Assembly (NCBI RefSeq): GCF_008245225.1
Contig: NZ_VTAW01000003.1
Coordinates: 62,001-126,000 of the forward strand
Direction of reading: 5' to 3'
DNA: 64,000 nt
Origin: Natrialba swarupiae
GTDB lineage: Archaea > Halobacteriota > Halobacteria > Halobacteriales > Natrialbaceae
Made by a program: the position numbers and the translations under genes. Shown piece after piece: positions 62,978 through 64,000 of this stretch. Position 1 is the first letter of the stretch, and each line of letters opens with the position of its first letter. The notes under the pieces were generated by a model. It searched no databases, was not told the origin of the DNA, and saw nothing but the letters and a program-made list of their open reading frames with translations.

Positions 62978-63772
62978 GTGACCACTTCCAGCCGACACGG
63001 CGATCCCGACGCCGTGTTCGAACGCGACGAACGCGTCTGTCGTCGCTGTGAGGCCAGTGCCGACGAGGACCCCAACGGGCTGGCGCTGTACCCCGTCGGT
63101 GACGTCCCGGAAACGGGACCAGTCCACGAGAGCGCGCTCGTCACCGTCTGCTCGCCCTGTCTCGTCTCCCTCGAGTCCGACCCGGACGAAGACGTCGAAC
63201 TCGACGACGACGCTCTGTTCGACCTTGTCCGACAGACGACCGAACGCCAGGGCGTGACGGTCTCGGCGGTCGCCGCTTTCGCCTCGCTCGCCACCGAACT
63301 TCCGAGCGAACTCGAGATCAGCGAGCAAGAGGACGACCTGGGATCCGAGTACGTCCAGGTCCGCCGTGAGGTCCTCCTCGCCATCGATTCCGTCGACTCC
63401 CGACTCGATCACCTCCACGCCGTCGACGACGCCGATCTCGAACCCACGGTCGCCGAGCCACTGGCCGCGTTCCGGGGCGGCGGAACCAAACTCCAGTCGG
63501 AACTGCGTGGCATCGTCGCGCTCGGAGAGTCCGTGGCGGCCGGCGTCGGGCGCTGTCACGGCTGTTTCGACCCGATCGTCGACGGCGAATCGCAGTGTCC
63601 GACCTGCGGCCTCGAGTATCGCGACGCCGACGACTGGCGGCCCGAACCCGGCGATGACGTCGCCTTTCACCGACTGTTCGAGGCGGTCAACGAGGCCCTA
63701 CAGGCGGCCTCGGGGACGACCAAATCGCTGACGGGACACACGACGGCGGTCGCCAAAGCGCTCCGAGGCTAA
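62978..63772 (+). CDS. Zinc-ribbon protein, 264 aa
   Basis: The protein has an N-terminal knuckle CRRCEAS and CSPCLVSLE spaced about 40 residues apart, a helical acidic middle, and a C-terminal ribbon CHGCF ... CPTCGLEY. This resembles haloarchaeal HNH-like or zinc-ribbon proteins of unknown role. The start is a GTG at 62978 with a TATA-like TACTTTT about 30 nt before it. It may be co-transcribed with the DUF547 gene. Confidence 0.72.
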   Translation: MTTSSRHGDPDAVFERDERVCRRCEASADEDPNGLALYPVGDVPETGPVHESALVTVCSPCLVSLESDPDEDVELDDDALFDLVRQTTERQGVTVSAVAAFASLATELPSELEISEQEDDLGSEYVQVRREVLLAIDSVDSRLDHLHAVDDADLEPTVAEPLAAFRGGGTKLQSELRGIVALGESVAAGVGRCHGCFDPIVDGESQCPTCGLEYRDADDWRPEPGDDVAFHRLFEAVNEALQAASGTTKSLTGHTTAVAKALRG

Positions 63773-63816
63773 GTCTCGACGGCCGGCGCTTCTCGAGGCG
63801 TTCCGGCGAAACCGAG

Positions 63817-64000
63817 CTACAGCGTCGTCGTCGCATCAAGGGCAATGTCGATGGCGCGGCCGACGTTGTTCTTGGCCTTCTCGGGGAGTTCGTCGTCTTC
63901 GGTGTCGGTCCCCTTCTGGGTCCCCTCGACGAGGTTGCCGTCGACGGTACAGATTGCGCCGGCGCGCAGACCGCGGCGCCGGGCGAGGGTGAAGAGTGCG
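63817..64000 (-). CDS. Uridine phosphorylase, C-terminal part (partial)
   Basis: The minus strand frame ends at a TAG at 63817 and is open to the right edge. The 60 visible residues (ALFTLARRRGLRAGAICTVD ... NNVGRAIDIALDATTTL) match the C-terminal end of nucleoside phosphorylases of the uridine phosphorylase group, which split uridine to uracil and ribose-1-phosphate. The N-terminal two thirds lie outside. Confidence 0.75.
   Translation of the reverse strand, partial: ALFTLARRRGLRAGAICTVDGNLVEGTQKGTDTEDDELPEKAKNNVGRAIDIALDATTTL

Overview
The window is haloarchaeal chromosome. The DNA is GC-rich with dense CTCGAG-type codons, the proteins are acidic, and many genes have a TATA element about 25-30 nt before the start codon (leaderless transcripts). 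It carries archaeal or haloarchaeal genes: aIF1A, an Orc1/Cdc6 protein, archaeal type-2 methionine aminopeptidase, MutS5b, the TatCo plus double-length TatCt pair and a DUF460 protein. The palindromic elements and gene content would fit the Natrialbales (Natrinema/Haloterrigena-like), but that placement is inference. No rRNA, tRNA, CRISPR array or intact insertion sequence was seen.

Layout. 1-5.3 kb: RlmE/FtsJ methyltransferase, a ribbon-helix-helix regulator and the divergent tatCt/tatCo pair. 5.6-15.8 kb: single genes for sugar and redox enzymes, an RcnA-like metal exporter, a geranylgeranyl-reductase paralogue, a MOSC protein, a cytidylate-kinase-like protein, a glutamine amidotransferase-like protein and two tandem paralogous membrane proteins. 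15.9-23.7 kb: a double-domain SagB-type oxidoreductase, MutS5b, an Orc1/Cdc6 protein, and a convergent ParA/MinD cluster that includes a MinD-RecA/KaiC-like fusion. 24-31 kb: a Tat-type secreted protein, an S9 peptidase, small hydrolases, RDD and Nudix proteins, a second S10-like protein and an M20 amidohydrolase. 31-35.6 kb: an M48 protease - LemA - GIDE gene run facing a membrane protein that resembles an archaemetzincin with its zinc-protease motif destroyed. 35.6-39.8 kb: a second geranylgeranyl-reductase paralogue, a lipoprotein PQQ-type sugar dehydrogenase with a zinc-finger partner, a (GT)16 tract, a candidate structured RNA and a VapBC pair. 39.8-50 kb: mostly housekeeping (aIF1A, DUF460, isoaspartyl peptidase, Map, HIT, MiaB-like methylthiotransferase), several very small zinc proteins and one frameshifted membrane gene. 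50.3-57.5 kb: a five-gene, start/stop-overlapping operon M48-DUF4129-DUF7269-like-DUF58-DUF7519-like facing a MoxR ATPase. 57.6-58.6 kb: an AT-richer island with a small membrane protein and a C2H2 zinc-finger mini-protein. 58.8-64 kb: a DUF418 protein, UspA, an AI-2E transporter, a DUF547 protein, a zinc-ribbon protein and the C-terminal end of a uridine phosphorylase.

At least seven, probably eight, copies of one roughly 85-nt palindromic element (ends TGATACGG / CCGTATGA) are scattered between genes. In three cases the TGA of the element is itself the stop codon of the upstream gene. A second, unrelated palindrome lies at 48669-48753. The most unusual items are this element family, the cloverleaf-like RNA candidate near 39 kb beside the (GT)16 tract, the M48/LemA/GIDE/pseudo-archaemetzincin locus and the MinD-KaiC fusion cluster.
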